Shown: one piece after another, positions 9,590 through 18,666 of the stretch
Layout of the letters: each line of letters starts with the position of its first letter
Position numbering within the stretch: the first letter of the stretch is position 1
Source: Flammeovirga yaeyamensis
Lineage (GTDB): Bacteria > Bacteroidota > Bacteroidia > Cytophagales > Flammeovirgaceae
Assembly: GCF_018736045.1 (NCBI RefSeq)
Contig: NZ_CP076132.1
Location: forward strand, 672,001 to 736,000
DNA length: 64,000 nt
Direction of reading: 5' to 3'
Program-made: the position numbers and the translations under genes
The notes under the pieces: model-generated
The model's database searches: none
What the model was told of the DNA's origin: nothing
What the model saw: the letters and a program-made list of their open reading frames with translations, nothing else

Positions 9590-10495
9590 CTAGAAATAAC
9601 CCTCTTTTTTACGATCTTCCATAGAAGTTTCAGAACGCTTATCGTCCGATCTGTTACCTCTTTCTGTCTGACGCATTGCTGATACTTCCTCAACTACTTT
9701 TTCAATAGTGTCAGCATCAGATTCGATACCACCAGTAATTGTAATATCACCAAGTGTTCTAAAACGGATTTTCTTTTTCTCGATTTTTTCACCTTCACGT
9801 AACTGAGTGTACTCAGAAACAGGTAACCAAGTGTTATCTCTCCAAATTACATCACGCTCATGAGCCAAGTATAAAGAAGGAATTTCGATATTCTCTCTCA
9901 TGATATATTGCCAAACATCAAATTCAGTCCAGTTTGAAATTGGGAAAGCTCTGAAGTGCTCGCCTTGACTGTATTTTCCGTTAAATAAGTTCCATAATTC
10001 AGGACGCTGACGTTTTGGATCCCATTGTCCAAATTCGTCTCTGTGAGAGAAGAAACGCTCTTTTGCTCTCGCTTTTTCCTCATCACGACGACCACCACCG
10101 ATAGCTACATCAAAGTTTTCATCTTCAATAGTATCTAATAGAGTAGTAATTTGAAGTTTATTTCTACTAGCATTCGCACCAGTTTCTTCTAAAACTCGAC
10201 CTTCATCAATTGATTCTTGTACAGAACCAACTGCCAGTCTTACTCCTAGGTCTTTCACAAGGTTATCTCTGAAAGCAATTGTTTCAGGGAAGTTGTGTCC
10301 TGTGTCAACATGTAAAAAAGTGAATGGTATTTTGGCAGGGTAGAAGGCTTTCTTCGCCAAATGAGCTACCGTAATTGAATCTTTACCACCTGAGAATAAT
10401 AGTGCTGGATTTTGGAACTGAGCAAAAACTTCACGCAAAACGTATATCGCTTCAGCTTCCAACTCATCCAAATGTGAAAGTTGATAATTACTCAT
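9590..10495 (-). CDS. cysD: Sulfate adenylyltransferase subunit 2
   Basis: A 301-residue PP-loop enzyme of the PAPS reductase/ATP sulfurylase fold, the catalytic subunit that adenylates sulfate in complex with CysN. The PP-loop SGGKDS is at residues 35-40, and HVDTGHNFPET, GGGRRDEEKARAKER and SNWTEFDVWQYI are the classic CysD segments. The length is normal. It is first in the cysDN operon, with a matching -7 box about 60 bases upstream. Confidence 0.96.
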   Translation of the reverse strand: MSNYQLSHLDELEAEAIYVLREVFAQFQNPALLFSGGKDSITVAHLAKKAFYPAKIPFTFLHVDTGHNFPETIAFRDNLVKDLGVRLAVGSVQESIDEGRVLEETGANASRNKLQITTLLDTIEDENFDVAIGGGRRDEEKARAKERFFSHRDEFGQWDPKRQRPELWNLFNGKYSQGEHFRAFPISNWTEFDVWQYIMRENIEIPSLYLAHERDVIWRDNTWLPVSEYTQLREGEKIEKKKIRFRTLGDITITGGIESDADTIEKVVEEVSAMRQTERGNRSDDKRSETSMEDRKKEGYF

Positions 10496-10798
10496 TAGAT
10501 CTATGTATAATTAATGATGTCCATTTTTATTAGAGTATACTACTCTTTGACAAGGCACAAAGATATACTCTATAAGATTACTATGGAAATAAAAGTTATT
10601 AAAATAATGTCAATAGAACTCCTTGATATTTAATAATATCAGGTCTTTAAGAAAGATCACCGATAATAATTATAAAATTGATAGCTATATATGATGACAA
10701 ATATGTATTCTAAAATAAATACATCTTCATCATTAGTTACAGAAACTTTGACTATTAACAAATACTTTAACGGAGATGCAATTTAAAAGTTTACATTA
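10496..10798. other. 303-base intergenic gap between cysD and dnaG
   Basis: This AT-rich region holds the minus-strand promoter box for cysD at 10558-10565. I see no gene and no convincing dnaG terminator. Confidence 0.5.
10558..10565 (-). promoter_or_regulatory. -7 promoter box for cysDN
   Basis: On the minus strand it reads TATCTTTG, an exact TAnnTTTG, 63 bases upstream of the cysD ATG. Confidence 0.55.
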
Positions 10799-13015
10799 TT
10801 ATAATTTAATTGTAATACCTAACTGATCTGCTATTTCCTTTCTTTGTTGAGCTAATAATGTCATCAGCTCCAAAGCTTCCATCATTTTCTCCTCATTATT
10901 ATTTTGCTCTGCTACTACTAAGCCATCCTGACATTGGTTGATAAGGTCAGTTAGGTAAGCAATTTTATAATAAAGCAACGAATTGTAAGCTAATTTACCT
11001 ACGTTCTCATCTTTCTTTGGGATATTAATTTTATGACGAGTCGTCCATTCAGCAGAAGGTTCGTGCGTATCTTCTCCAATTATATTTAGGATACGCTTCC
11101 TGTCTTTTTCCTCACTATATTTTTCTTTGAAGAAATGAATAGATGGAATTTCTCCCATAGCAGTTTCATTTTTATAATCCACAAGAATTTGTTGGCAGAA
11201 AAGGTCCTCTAACATCATATCTCCCAATTCATCAAAAAGATATTGATAAATATAGCCAACTTCTTCATTGATGTATTGATCACCATAAAGCATTAGGATA
11301 CGAATGTATTCTTCTTCATGAATGCCTAACCTTTTTAATCTACTTGGTCCTTTTGGACGTTCAAAAGCAGGTTTTTTAACTTCTTCAGTACCCAAAGGAG
11401 GTAAAATAGGAGGAGCTGTAGGTTCTATGTCTAAAGGCATAGGCGGGATCTCATCCATAGGTGGAGGTGGTGGCGGCATTTCTCCTCCACTACTGAATCC
11501 ATCAAACTCCATAGGAGGCGGAAGTGGAATATCGTCCATTGGAGGTGGAGGAGGTGTATTGGCTGGGAAATCATCAAAGCCCATTGGTGGCATTGATGGT
11601 GGAGGAGTTGATGGAGGTAATGGAGCAGGAGTATTAGAAGTTCCTCTCGATCCTCCATATGGATTCTCATAAGGTCTTCTTTGCTGATTTTTTCTCCTTT
11701 CTGCTTGCTCAATCTCTTTTTGCTTTATTTCCTGAAGGCTTTTAGCAAGTCCTTCTACGGAAATTTGAAATACTTCAGCACACTCTTTAAGGAAGATTTC
11801 TTGTTGAATGGTATCAGGTATTTTGACAATACTCATTAATACCTCCCTGATTTTTTCTCCTTTCTTAATAGGATCATTTTTCGCTTCATCGTTATACAAA
11901 CGAGCTGCAAAAAGAATAAAATCAGTTTCTTCTTGTTTTAAGAATTCAGAAAACTTTTCTCCACCTAAAGAAGCACATAAACTATCAGGGTCTTCACCGT
12001 CGGGTAGTCGAACAACTCTTACGTTTAACCCTTGTTCCAATAGCATATCCACACCACGAATGGCCGCTTTTAAACCAGCTGCATCACCATCAAATAGTGC
12101 GGTAACATTATTGGTAAATCGTTTTATTTGTTTGATTTGTCCCTCTGTCAAAGCAGTACCAGAAGAGGCCACAACGTTTTCTATTCCAGCTTGATGTAAA
12201 GAGATGACATCAGTATAGCCTTCTACTAAGTAACATCTGTCCTTAACTCTTAACGCATCTTTCGAATGAAAAATACCATATAAAGCATCACTCTTATGAT
12301 AAATTTCTGTTTCTGGAGAGTTAAGGTATTTCGGTTTACCATCTTTCTTTAACGTTCTAGCACCAAAGGCGATAACACGTCCAGATAAATCATGGATAGG
12401 GAACATCACACGACCTCTAAATCTATCGTATTTTCTTCCTTTGTCATTTTCTGATTGAAGTCCGGCTAAGTTTAATGATTCTACAGTATACCCTTTTCCA
12501 GTAGCTTCCTTTTCCAAAGAATCCCAAGAGTCTAAACTGTAACCTAACTCAAACTTATTGATAGTGTCCCCGTTGAATCCTCTATTTTTAAAATAACCAA
12601 GACCTAAAGATTTTCCTTCATCAGAAGTTTGCATGATGCGCATAAAGTAATCTTTAGCGAAATTCATGGTTAAGAAAATACTTTCTCTTCTCTTGTGTTT
12701 TTCTTCTTCTTCAGGAGATCGTTTTTTCTCAACGATCTTGATTCCGTATTTAGCCGCTAGGTATTTTAAGGCCTCAACATAGGATTTTCCTTCTTTCTCC
12801 TGTACAAATTTGATCGCATCTCCAGAAGCACCACAAGAAAAACACTTGTACAAGTTCATACTCGGTGTTACATACATCGATGGAGTATTGTCCACATGGA
12901 AAGGGCACAGTCCAATCCAAGACTTACCTTTTTTCTTTAAAGGGACAAAATCCTCTACAACTTCAACAATGTCGAGGGTTCTTTTTATTTCTTCTACGGT
13001 TTCCTGAGGGATCAT
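10799..13015 (-). CDS. dnaG: DNA primase with an unusual proline-rich insert
   Basis: A 738-residue primase that makes RNA primers at the replication fork. The N-terminal zinc-binding domain has Cys37, His40, Cys58 and Cys61. The RNA polymerase core follows, with the TOPRIM acids Glu265 (VEGYTD), Asp309 and Asp311 (FDGD). The C-terminal part from about 560 should contain the helicase-binding domain. Between core and C-terminus, residues 448-555 are a low-complexity stretch of Pro, Asp, Met and Gly with runs of up to six prolines (for example GEMPPPPPPMDEIPPMP). Ordinary DnaG is about 580-650 residues, and the extra length is this insert. It is in frame and flanked by normal sequence, so not a frameshift. 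Divergent from recO. Confidence 0.96.
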   Translation of the reverse strand: MIPQETVEEIKRTLDIVEVVEDFVPLKKKGKSWIGLCPFHVDNTPSMYVTPSMNLYKCFSCGASGDAIKFVQEKEGKSYVEALKYLAAKYGIKIVEKKRSPEEEEKHKRRESIFLTMNFAKDYFMRIMQTSDEGKSLGLGYFKNRGFNGDTINKFELGYSLDSWDSLEKEATGKGYTVESLNLAGLQSENDKGRKYDRFRGRVMFPIHDLSGRVIAFGARTLKKDGKPKYLNSPETEIYHKSDALYGIFHSKDALRVKDRCYLVEGYTDVISLHQAGIENVVASSGTALTEGQIKQIKRFTNNVTALFDGDAAGLKAAIRGVDMLLEQGLNVRVVRLPDGEDPDSLCASLGGEKFSEFLKQEETDFILFAARLYNDEAKNDPIKKGEKIREVLMSIVKIPDTIQQEIFLKECAEVFQISVEGLAKSLQEIKQKEIEQAERRKNQQRRPYENPYGGSRGTSNTPAPLPPSTPPPSMPPMGFDDFPANTPPPPPMDDIPLPPPMEFDGFSSGGEMPPPPPPMDEIPPMPLDIEPTAPPILPPLGTEEVKKPAFERPKGPSRLKRLGIHEEEYIRILMLYGDQYINEEVGYIYQYLFDELGDMMLEDLFCQQILVDYKNETAMGEIPSIHFFKEKYSEEKDRKRILNIIGEDTHEPSAEWTTRHKINIPKKDENVGKLAYNSLLYYKIAYLTDLINQCQDGLVVAEQNNNEEKMMEALELMTLLAQQRKEIADQLGITIKL

Positions 13016-13043
13016 ATTTTAAAAATAGGATAGAATTCAACTA

Positions 13044-13051
13044 CAAATTTA
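13044..13051 (-). promoter_or_regulatory. -7 promoter box for dnaG
   Basis: The minus strand reads TAAATTTG, an exact TAnnTTTG, 29 bases before the dnaG start and inside the 74-base divergent gap with recO. Confidence 0.5.
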
Positions 13052-13089
13052 AGATATTGTAGTGAACTTATTAGTAAAGTAGTTTAAAT

Positions 13090-13794
13090 ATGATTGAATC
13101 GACTAAAGGAATAGTATTAAGTAATATGCGTTATCGAGATTCTTCTCTGATAGCTCATGTCTATACAGAGAAATTTGGCCGAAGAGATTATATAATAAAA
13201 GGAGCATTCAGTAAGAAAAACAATAAGGCATCTTTCTATCTTCCGTTGAATATATTGGACTTACAGGTATACGAAAAAGGCACTTCAACTTTAATGATGG
13301 TCAAGGAGGCTAGAATAAGTAAAATGCTAATGTCTTTAAGGACTAATCCGCAAAAGTCAATGATTCTTACTTTCCTTTCTGAACTGTTGGAGAAAACACT
13401 TAGAGCAGATGAAATTGGTAATCCCGAGTTGTATCAATTTTTAGAAGATAGCCTTATTTCCTTAGACGAATTAAAGCATAATTGGAATTCTTTCATCTTA
13501 CAGTTTATGTTCCGTTTGAGTCATCATTTAGGAATTGACATTACTTCTGCCTCTCTTTTATTAAGTGAAACACAATCTTTAGGGTATATGGACTCGGGGT
13601 TGATAAAATATATAGATCAACTTATTGAATTACCTTACAAGCATGATGTGGTTATTCCATTATCAAAAAGAAGGGAAATAATGGATCAAACTGTAAAATT
13701 CTATACTCTACAATTACCTAATTTTGGAGAATTGAACTCCTTGAAAATATTAAGGGAAATGGGTGAATCATTAAGAAAAAATAGGGAGAGATAA
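13090..13794 (+). CDS. recO: DNA repair protein RecO
   Basis: A 234-residue RecO of the RecFOR pathway, which loads RecA on SSB-coated single strands. The N-terminal OB fold begins in the usual way (STKGIVLSNMRYRDSSLIAHVYTEKFGR), followed by the helical part (LTFLSELLEKTL, ILQFMFRLSHHLGI). It has no cysteines, so the C4 zinc finger of many RecO proteins is absent; this is common in Bacteroidota homologues as far as I know. Divergent from dnaG with 74 bases between; convergent with the next gene with 13 bases between. Confidence 0.92.
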   Translation: MIESTKGIVLSNMRYRDSSLIAHVYTEKFGRRDYIIKGAFSKKNNKASFYLPLNILDLQVYEKGTSTLMMVKEARISKMLMSLRTNPQKSMILTFLSELLEKTLRADEIGNPELYQFLEDSLISLDELKHNWNSFILQFMFRLSHHLGIDITSASLLLSETQSLGYMDSGLIKYIDQLIELPYKHDVVIPLSKRREIMDQTVKFYTLQLPNFGELNSLKILREMGESLRKNRER

Positions 13795-13807
13795 AGGGTA
13801 ATTTGAA

Positions 13808-14299
13808 TTAATTCAAAGATATTTTTAAATACTTTTCTGTGATTTTGGTATTCGAAACATCTTCTTGATTACTTAATCTGATTTTGATAATGTGGTCTCC
13901 TTTTTCTTTGATTGAATGATTAATAAATTTCCTTAGGTTTAGAATCGTTGCTTTCTGATGACTCAATGGGAAAGTCAATCCTACTAAATTCATATTTCTG
14001 TTAGATTCTGTTTCGTCGGCGGCATGCACCACAAAATCATTATACTCAACATCTAGCAGAGATATAGAATTTGTACTCGAGATTTTGATGAACAAGTTGT
14101 CAAAGTCACCTAACTTTCCATGAATAGGTTGAGAAAGATTCATGTTGATACCAGAGACCCGTATGGATTCTTTGGGAGCATTTGATTCTAAATTTATCAT
14201 TTCTGAAAAACTTTTGATATCATGATGCAAATCAAGAAAGTTATAAGTGGTTGTTAGCCCAATGACAACGCTAATCATCATGAAGTAAAATGATTTCAT
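13808..14299 (-). CDS. Hypothetical membrane-anchored or exported protein
   Basis: 163 residues. The first 20 are hydrophobic (MKSFYFMMISVVIGLTTTYN) and form a signal peptide or anchor. The remainder is polar, with beta-like segments (SGINMNLSQPIHGKLGDFDNLFIKIS) that suggest a small Ig-like or beta-sandwich domain. I do not recognise a family. It follows the sodium/solute symporter on the same strand after 54 bases and may share its transcript. Confidence 0.7.
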   Translation of the reverse strand: MKSFYFMMISVVIGLTTTYNFLDLHHDIKSFSEMINLESNAPKESIRVSGINMNLSQPIHGKLGDFDNLFIKISSTNSISLLDVEYNDFVVHAADETESNRNMNLVGLTFPLSHQKATILNLRKFINHSIKEKGDHIIKIRLSNQEDVSNTKITEKYLKISLN

Positions 14300-14353
14300 A
14301 GCTTGTCTAATGTTTATTATTAAGTACTACACTAAATTAAACCCAATAAAAAA

Positions 14354-15817
14354 TCATGATTTTTTTATTGGTAAACTACTAATTAGCAGCCCTATAAAAG
14401 TAAAGGATCCATTTAGTAGCAATAATTCATATCCAAATTTGTACCCATTCAACCAATTTTCAGAATTTGTTTGTAAAAAATAACAAACTAAGGGAGATAG
14501 GATACAAATTAATGGAATAAACCTAGGTTGGAACTCTTTTTTCATGAATATGCCAAAGGCAAACAATCCCAACAATGGGCCATAAGTGTAGGTAGCTAAC
14601 TTTAATATAGTATCTAAAGCATTGGTATCGTTTACTGATTCGAAATAGAGCACCAATAAAAATAATACAAGTGCAAAACCTAAATGAACTCCTCTTTTTG
14701 TATTTTCGGCTTTTTGGCTTTTTAGACTCTCGCTATCAAACCCTAAAAAGTCAATACAAAAAGCGGTTGTTAAAGAAGTAATGGCCGAGTCTGCACTAGA
14801 GAATGCTGCTGCAATAACACCCAATAAGAAGATACATGCACCGATTAAACCTAACTTTTGTTGAGCAATAATAGGATAAAGTTGATCTGATTTAGTAGGG
14901 ATTTCCATACCTATTTCTATTGCATAAGTATAAAGAAAAGCACCAATAACTAAAAATAAGGAAATAGTGAAGAATAAGATCACACTAAATGAGACCATAT
15001 TGAGTTGTGCTTTTTTGAGGGTATTAATCGTTAAGTTCTTTTGCATCATGTCTTGATCCAACCCCGTCATTACGATCACAATAAATGCCCCTGAGATAAA
15101 TTGTTTCCAAAAGTAGCCAGGACTATTGATTTCCCAGTTAAATACTTTGGTGTAAGTTCCTTCATCAACGACTTTATCCCATAATGAAAATAAAGACATG
15201 TCTAATGAATTTGATATCAGCACCAAAGTGAAAACACCTGCTAAAATCATAAATGTTGTTTGAAGCGTATCGGTCCAAACCACAGTTTTAATTCCTCCTT
15301 TAATGGTATATAAACTGATAATCAATAATAAAAAGGCAGCATTAACGGTAAAGGGAAGTTGAAGAGGATCAAAAATGAATGTTTGAAGTACAGTGGCCAT
15401 CAAGAATAGTTTTCCTGCAGCTTGTAGACTTCTTGATATCAAAAAGAATGAAGATCCCGTTTTATAAGCTACATTATTGAAACGATGCTCTAAATATCCG
15501 TAAATAGAAATCAGTTGATAGTTGTAATAAATAGGCATTAAAATGTAGGCTATTGCTATATAACCTAAAATGTAACCAAAGCACATTTGTAAATAAGAAA
15601 ACCCTGCAGCTTTTACTATGCCAGGAAGAGATATAAACGTTACACCAGATAACGTAGTGCCTATCATTCCGTAAGCCACAGCGTACCAAGGAGATTTTTT
15701 ATTACCATTAAAAAAAGTGGTGTTTGAATGTGCTTTATTGGTAAAGTAGGAAATGATAAAAAGGATAATAATGTATCCAAAATATATAAAAAAGCTTTGG
15801 TAGGCTGTAATGTTCAT
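14354..15817 (-). CDS. Sodium:solute symporter (SSS family)
   Basis: 487 residues with about thirteen hydrophobic segments, an inner-membrane Na+-coupled transporter. SSS features are the early segments GTTLSGVTFISLPGIVKAAG and GYILGYIAIAYILMPIYY, and later FSSADSAITSLTTAFCIDFL, the typical Na2-site region with consecutive Ser residues. The substrate cannot be read from the sequence; close relatives include sugar, sialic-acid and proline carriers. It is transcribed towards the small exported protein at 13808-14299, with no obvious terminator between them. Confidence 0.9.
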   Translation of the reverse strand: MNITAYQSFFIYFGYIIILFIISYFTNKAHSNTTFFNGNKKSPWYAVAYGMIGTTLSGVTFISLPGIVKAAGFSYLQMCFGYILGYIAIAYILMPIYYNYQLISIYGYLEHRFNNVAYKTGSSFFLISRSLQAAGKLFLMATVLQTFIFDPLQLPFTVNAAFLLLIISLYTIKGGIKTVVWTDTLQTTFMILAGVFTLVLISNSLDMSLFSLWDKVVDEGTYTKVFNWEINSPGYFWKQFISGAFIVIVMTGLDQDMMQKNLTINTLKKAQLNMVSFSVILFFTISLFLVIGAFLYTYAIEIGMEIPTKSDQLYPIIAQQKLGLIGACIFLLGVIAAAFSSADSAITSLTTAFCIDFLGFDSESLKSQKAENTKRGVHLGFALVLFLLVLYFESVNDTNALDTILKLATYTYGPLLGLFAFGIFMKKEFQPRFIPLICILSPLVCYFLQTNSENWLNGYKFGYELLLLNGSFTFIGLLISSLPIKKS

Positions 15818-15951
15818 CTGTATGCTGATTGTAATATTTACCTAATAAAAAATGGAATCAGGTTTCCACAAAACTGTAAATAAATCTGATGTTGACAAAA
15901 TATATCTCAAAAATCATTTGTGTAAGAGATCTATAAATTCTAATACATATA

Positions 15952-15984
15952 AAAGGCCGTTTCATAACTCATGAAACGGCCTTT
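15952..15984 (-). terminator. Strong hairpin terminator after the COG3014 gene
   Basis: A perfect 14-bp stem (15952-15965 with 15971-15984, core AAAGGCCGTTTCAT) and a five-base loop lie 23 bases after the stop at 16007. They end the minus-strand lipoprotein cluster. Confidence 0.9.
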
Positions 15985-16006
15985 GCATATTTTCTTTGAT
16001 TAAAGA

Positions 16007-17398
16007 TTAATATTGTTGTGCAGAGTAAGAGGCTAAACTGTAAAAAGGAAGTACTACATTTTCACCTTTAGCAAACTGAGGTAAAGGAATTGTTTTCGTT
16101 TCTTCCACACCTTTATCATTTGTAAGGATAATATCTACAGATGTTTGTCCTTCCTCAAGAGGAATTCTTGTATAAGAGATATCTCTAGGCATCGATTGCC
16201 AAGAACGAGTATCTGCAGACTCGGTAGCAGAACCTAGTATACTAAGTGCAGCACCCCATCCTTCATTTTCTTGAGATACCTTAGCAGCGATACTTTGTTT
16301 CATTGCTACTCTTAAAAGTGTCTTAGAAAATTCTACCAACATTCTTTCTTCTAATACTTTAAATGAAATGGCGTTGATATCTTGTGCGTGAGAGAATTTA
16401 TAAGCGATATTATCTGCACCTACTAAACGAGCATTTTTGTAAAAGTTTTTACGTTCTACATATTTCGGGAAAACTGCTTTAATCCATGAGACAGTTGGCT
16501 TATCGTTACCACAGTAAAAAGGAAAACTTAGTCCCAATTCTTTGTTCACAAAAGTAACGTAACCATTTCGTCCTTGTACTATGGCAAAGTTAACACCCCA
16601 TTCCGCTTTTACAGGAGACATACCATTGTTCCAAAGTAAAGTCAAATGAGCATAACTATCGTCTTCTTGAAAATCCATTCCAAATTCAGCAGCATATTTG
16701 TCGGCTTCGTTGTGAAGTCCAGTTTTTCTTGCTGTACGAATTAAATCATATTTTAACTGAGCAGGAACAGGCATCTTGAAAAGCTTAGCATAATCGTTTT
16801 GATAAATGTCTAAAGCATTTCTATAGGCAATAAATGCATTGTTTGGATCATTAAAAGCTTCATAGACAATACCCATCATTACATTAATGAAGGCATCTCT
16901 CTTGTATTTCTTATCTGATTTGTATTTATCACTAAGTTGGTTGAGACGAATATTCATACGCTTACACTCTACAAGTGCTTCGTTATATTGTCTCATTTCC
17001 AGGTAATTCAATGCTTTAAAGTAGTTAACCATCAATTTTTCATGGTCCTCACCCGGGTAAGTAGTTAAATTAGGGTTTAGTAATAAAGCACCACCTTCTT
17101 CGAACACATTTTTCTTGTGATCCTCAATAAAAATATCAGCTTTTTGAAAGTCTTTGTTACTTTTTTCGAAGTCATTCATTAAGGATGCCACCATACCGGC
17201 ATTCACATAATAAAGAAATTCCAATCTTCCAGAGCTCATTTTTTTCTCGCTCTGTTGCATCATAATCGATGCAGATTCGAAATTACCTTCTGCAAGTGCT
17301 TTGTTAAATTCGTAGGTTTTTTCGTAAAAAGTAGGTGCACACGCCACCACAATTACGGCAACAACAGCACATATAAAAAATCGTAGATAATACTTCAT
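16007..17398 (-). CDS. COG3014-family TPR lipoprotein
   Basis: A 463-residue lipoprotein: the lipobox ends at Cys20 (VIVVACAPT). The N-terminal half is built of TPR-like helix pairs (LEFLYYVNAGMVASLMNDFE; KALNYLEMRQYNEALVECKR; AFINVMMGIVYEAFNDPNNA). The C-terminal half is beta-rich, with a pattern seen in the COG3014 family (WSINAIFPKYVER-like segment, then VDIILTNDKGVEETK). COG3014 genes commonly sit beside LpoB-like genes (COG3417), exactly as here. An envelope, peptidoglycan-synthesis-related role is inferred from that context. A hairpin at 17440-17471 separates it from lpoB upstream. Confidence 0.8.
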   Translation of the reverse strand: MKYYLRFFICAVVAVIVVACAPTFYEKTYEFNKALAEGNFESASIMMQQSEKKMSSGRLEFLYYVNAGMVASLMNDFEKSNKDFQKADIFIEDHKKNVFEEGGALLLNPNLTTYPGEDHEKLMVNYFKALNYLEMRQYNEALVECKRMNIRLNQLSDKYKSDKKYKRDAFINVMMGIVYEAFNDPNNAFIAYRNALDIYQNDYAKLFKMPVPAQLKYDLIRTARKTGLHNEADKYAAEFGMDFQEDDSYAHLTLLWNNGMSPVKAEWGVNFAIVQGRNGYVTFVNKELGLSFPFYCGNDKPTVSWIKAVFPKYVERKNFYKNARLVGADNIAYKFSHAQDINAISFKVLEERMLVEFSKTLLRVAMKQSIAAKVSQENEGWGAALSILGSATESADTRSWQSMPRDISYTRIPLEEGQTSVDIILTNDKGVEETKTIPLPQFAKGENVVLPFYSLASYSAQQY

Positions 17399-17439
17399 TC
17401 TTTGAAAGAATTAAGTGAAGGTTGAAGTAAAATAGTAAA

Positions 17440-17471
17440 TCTCCTTACCTTCATTTAAAAAGGTAAGGAGA
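17440..17471 (-). terminator. Hairpin between lpoB-like and COG3014 genes
   Basis: A perfect 11-bp stem (17440-17450 with 17461-17471, core TCTCCTTACCT) has a ten-base loop. On the minus strand the tail is only moderately T-rich, so it may be a leaky terminator or a processing site that lowers expression of the downstream COG3014 gene. Confidence 0.55.
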
Positions 17472-17518
17472 AGTATAGCGGATATATGTATGCCCTCTAG
17501 GCATTGTCCATACGTCAA

Positions 17519-18109
17519 CTAGTTTTTGATGTATTTTTTGATCTCTTTGTCACCAATCCATACTTTTTCAGTTGATTCTAAATCAGCCAACTCCAAGTTG
17601 ATTTTGTAGTTTACTAATTTTTCTTTTTTCAACTGATCAACAGTAGAATTGATTGTACCAAACATAATAAAATCAGCACCTAATTCTTGAGCGATTTTCT
17701 TTTTAGTTTCCTCAGAAGCATTCACTTGCTGAGATTGTTGTTCGGCACGCAATTGAGCTCTAAACTGATCGTTTTCTACAACTCTAACTTTACCAGAGTT
17801 AACGAATTCACGCTCGATATCTTTAATGAAAGTCTCTGCTTCAATATGTTCGTGAGATTTATTGATCACACCACCAACAATTACAACAGGCTTTCTATTT
17901 TTTGAGTTTTCAAAGTTTGGCAACCAAGGGCGGCTCATCACATCTGAAATCATATCTTTAGAAACTTGTCTAGAATCTGTATCGTTCCAACGTCCACTGA
18001 TATCTACAGCTTGGTTAGGATCCATACGAGTAACAGATCTTGAACATGATCCAACAACTAATAAGGAAATAAATGCGATTGCTAACGCGATTGTTCTAGT
18101 AAACTTCAT
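17519..18109 (-). CDS. LpoB-like penicillin-binding protein activator lipoprotein
   Basis: A 196-residue lipoprotein, lipobox ending at Cys22 (LLVVGSCSRS). The mature part matches the LpoB/COG3417 layout: an early RWNDTD-S-Q segment, then KPVVIVGGVINKSHEHIEAETF, and the C-terminal part LGADFIMFGTINST followed by YKINLELADLESTEKVWIG. In enterobacteria LpoB is an outer-membrane lipoprotein that activates PBP1B; the Bacteroidota relatives are less studied. The gene lies 27 bases after the lipocalin-like gene and upstream of the COG3014 gene. Confidence 0.82.
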   Translation of the reverse strand: MKFTRTIALAIAFISLLVVGSCSRSVTRMDPNQAVDISGRWNDTDSRQVSKDMISDVMSRPWLPNFENSKNRKPVVIVGGVINKSHEHIEAETFIKDIEREFVNSGKVRVVENDQFRAQLRAEQQSQQVNASEETKKKIAQELGADFIMFGTINSTVDQLKKEKLVNYKINLELADLESTEKVWIGDKEIKKYIKN

Positions 18110-18136
18110 TGTAGTTTTTATTCTTTAGGTATCAAA

Positions 18137-18556
18137 TTATTGTAAAACGAACTTGCCCTTAGGCTTGTCTAATTTCTTTAGGATAATTCGTGTTTCTGAG
18201 ATTTTCACGATTTTAAAACGAGAAGAAGCAGTATCTGATGATCCGTCTCCTTTACCATGAGTTAAAAGTAATGATTTCTTTCCTGCCATTACCCATTTTC
18301 CTGCAAGGTATTCGTTTTTGTTGTTTTTAAAACCAAATTTTTTGTCGATTGAAAAATGTAATGTATTTCCTTCGTCCAAAGCGTAAACTTCTTGTTTGGT
18401 TAGTTTTTCACGTTTTACCTCGGTAATAGTCCAATCTTTGCTAATCAAATATTGCTTTCTTTTTTCGATGTCTTGAGCTTTAGACTCTACTGAAGACAAA
18501 AGAAATATTGCAAAAAATAATGTGATTAAGCTTCCGAGTTTAGTAATTGTTTTCAT
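18137..18556 (-). CDS. Small exported lipocalin-like protein
   Basis: 139 residues with a signal peptide ending near Ala27 (VESKAQ). The mature part (KDWTITEVKREK..., LHFSIDKKFGFKNN, GKWVMAGKKSLLLTHG, FKIVKISETRIILKKL) has the rhythm of small Bacteroidota lipocalin-like beta-barrels: Trp early in strand one, then a -W--- strand and a final L-K-- strand. The ligand is unknown. It is first of three same-strand genes leading into lpoB and the COG3014 gene, so it may belong to that envelope cluster. Confidence 0.65.
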   Translation of the reverse strand: MKTITKLGSLITLFFAIFLLSSVESKAQDIEKRKQYLISKDWTITEVKREKLTKQEVYALDEGNTLHFSIDKKFGFKNNKNEYLAGKWVMAGKKSLLLTHGKGDGSSDTASSRFKIVKISETRIILKKLDKPKGKFVLQ

Positions 18557-18666
18557 AGTTATCGATTGATTTTGTTATAATGCACAACGTGAATTACGAA
18601 TTAAAGTTACAAAAAAAAGTTTCTTTAACCCGACATGCATGTACATTGTATTAATTCAAGAAATAT

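Noticed and set aside
11322-11672. Plus-strand Gly/Ser-rich open frame opposite dnaG
   Set aside because: It is the complement of the proline-rich linker codons; its repetitiveness follows from dnaG, which has all primase motifs.
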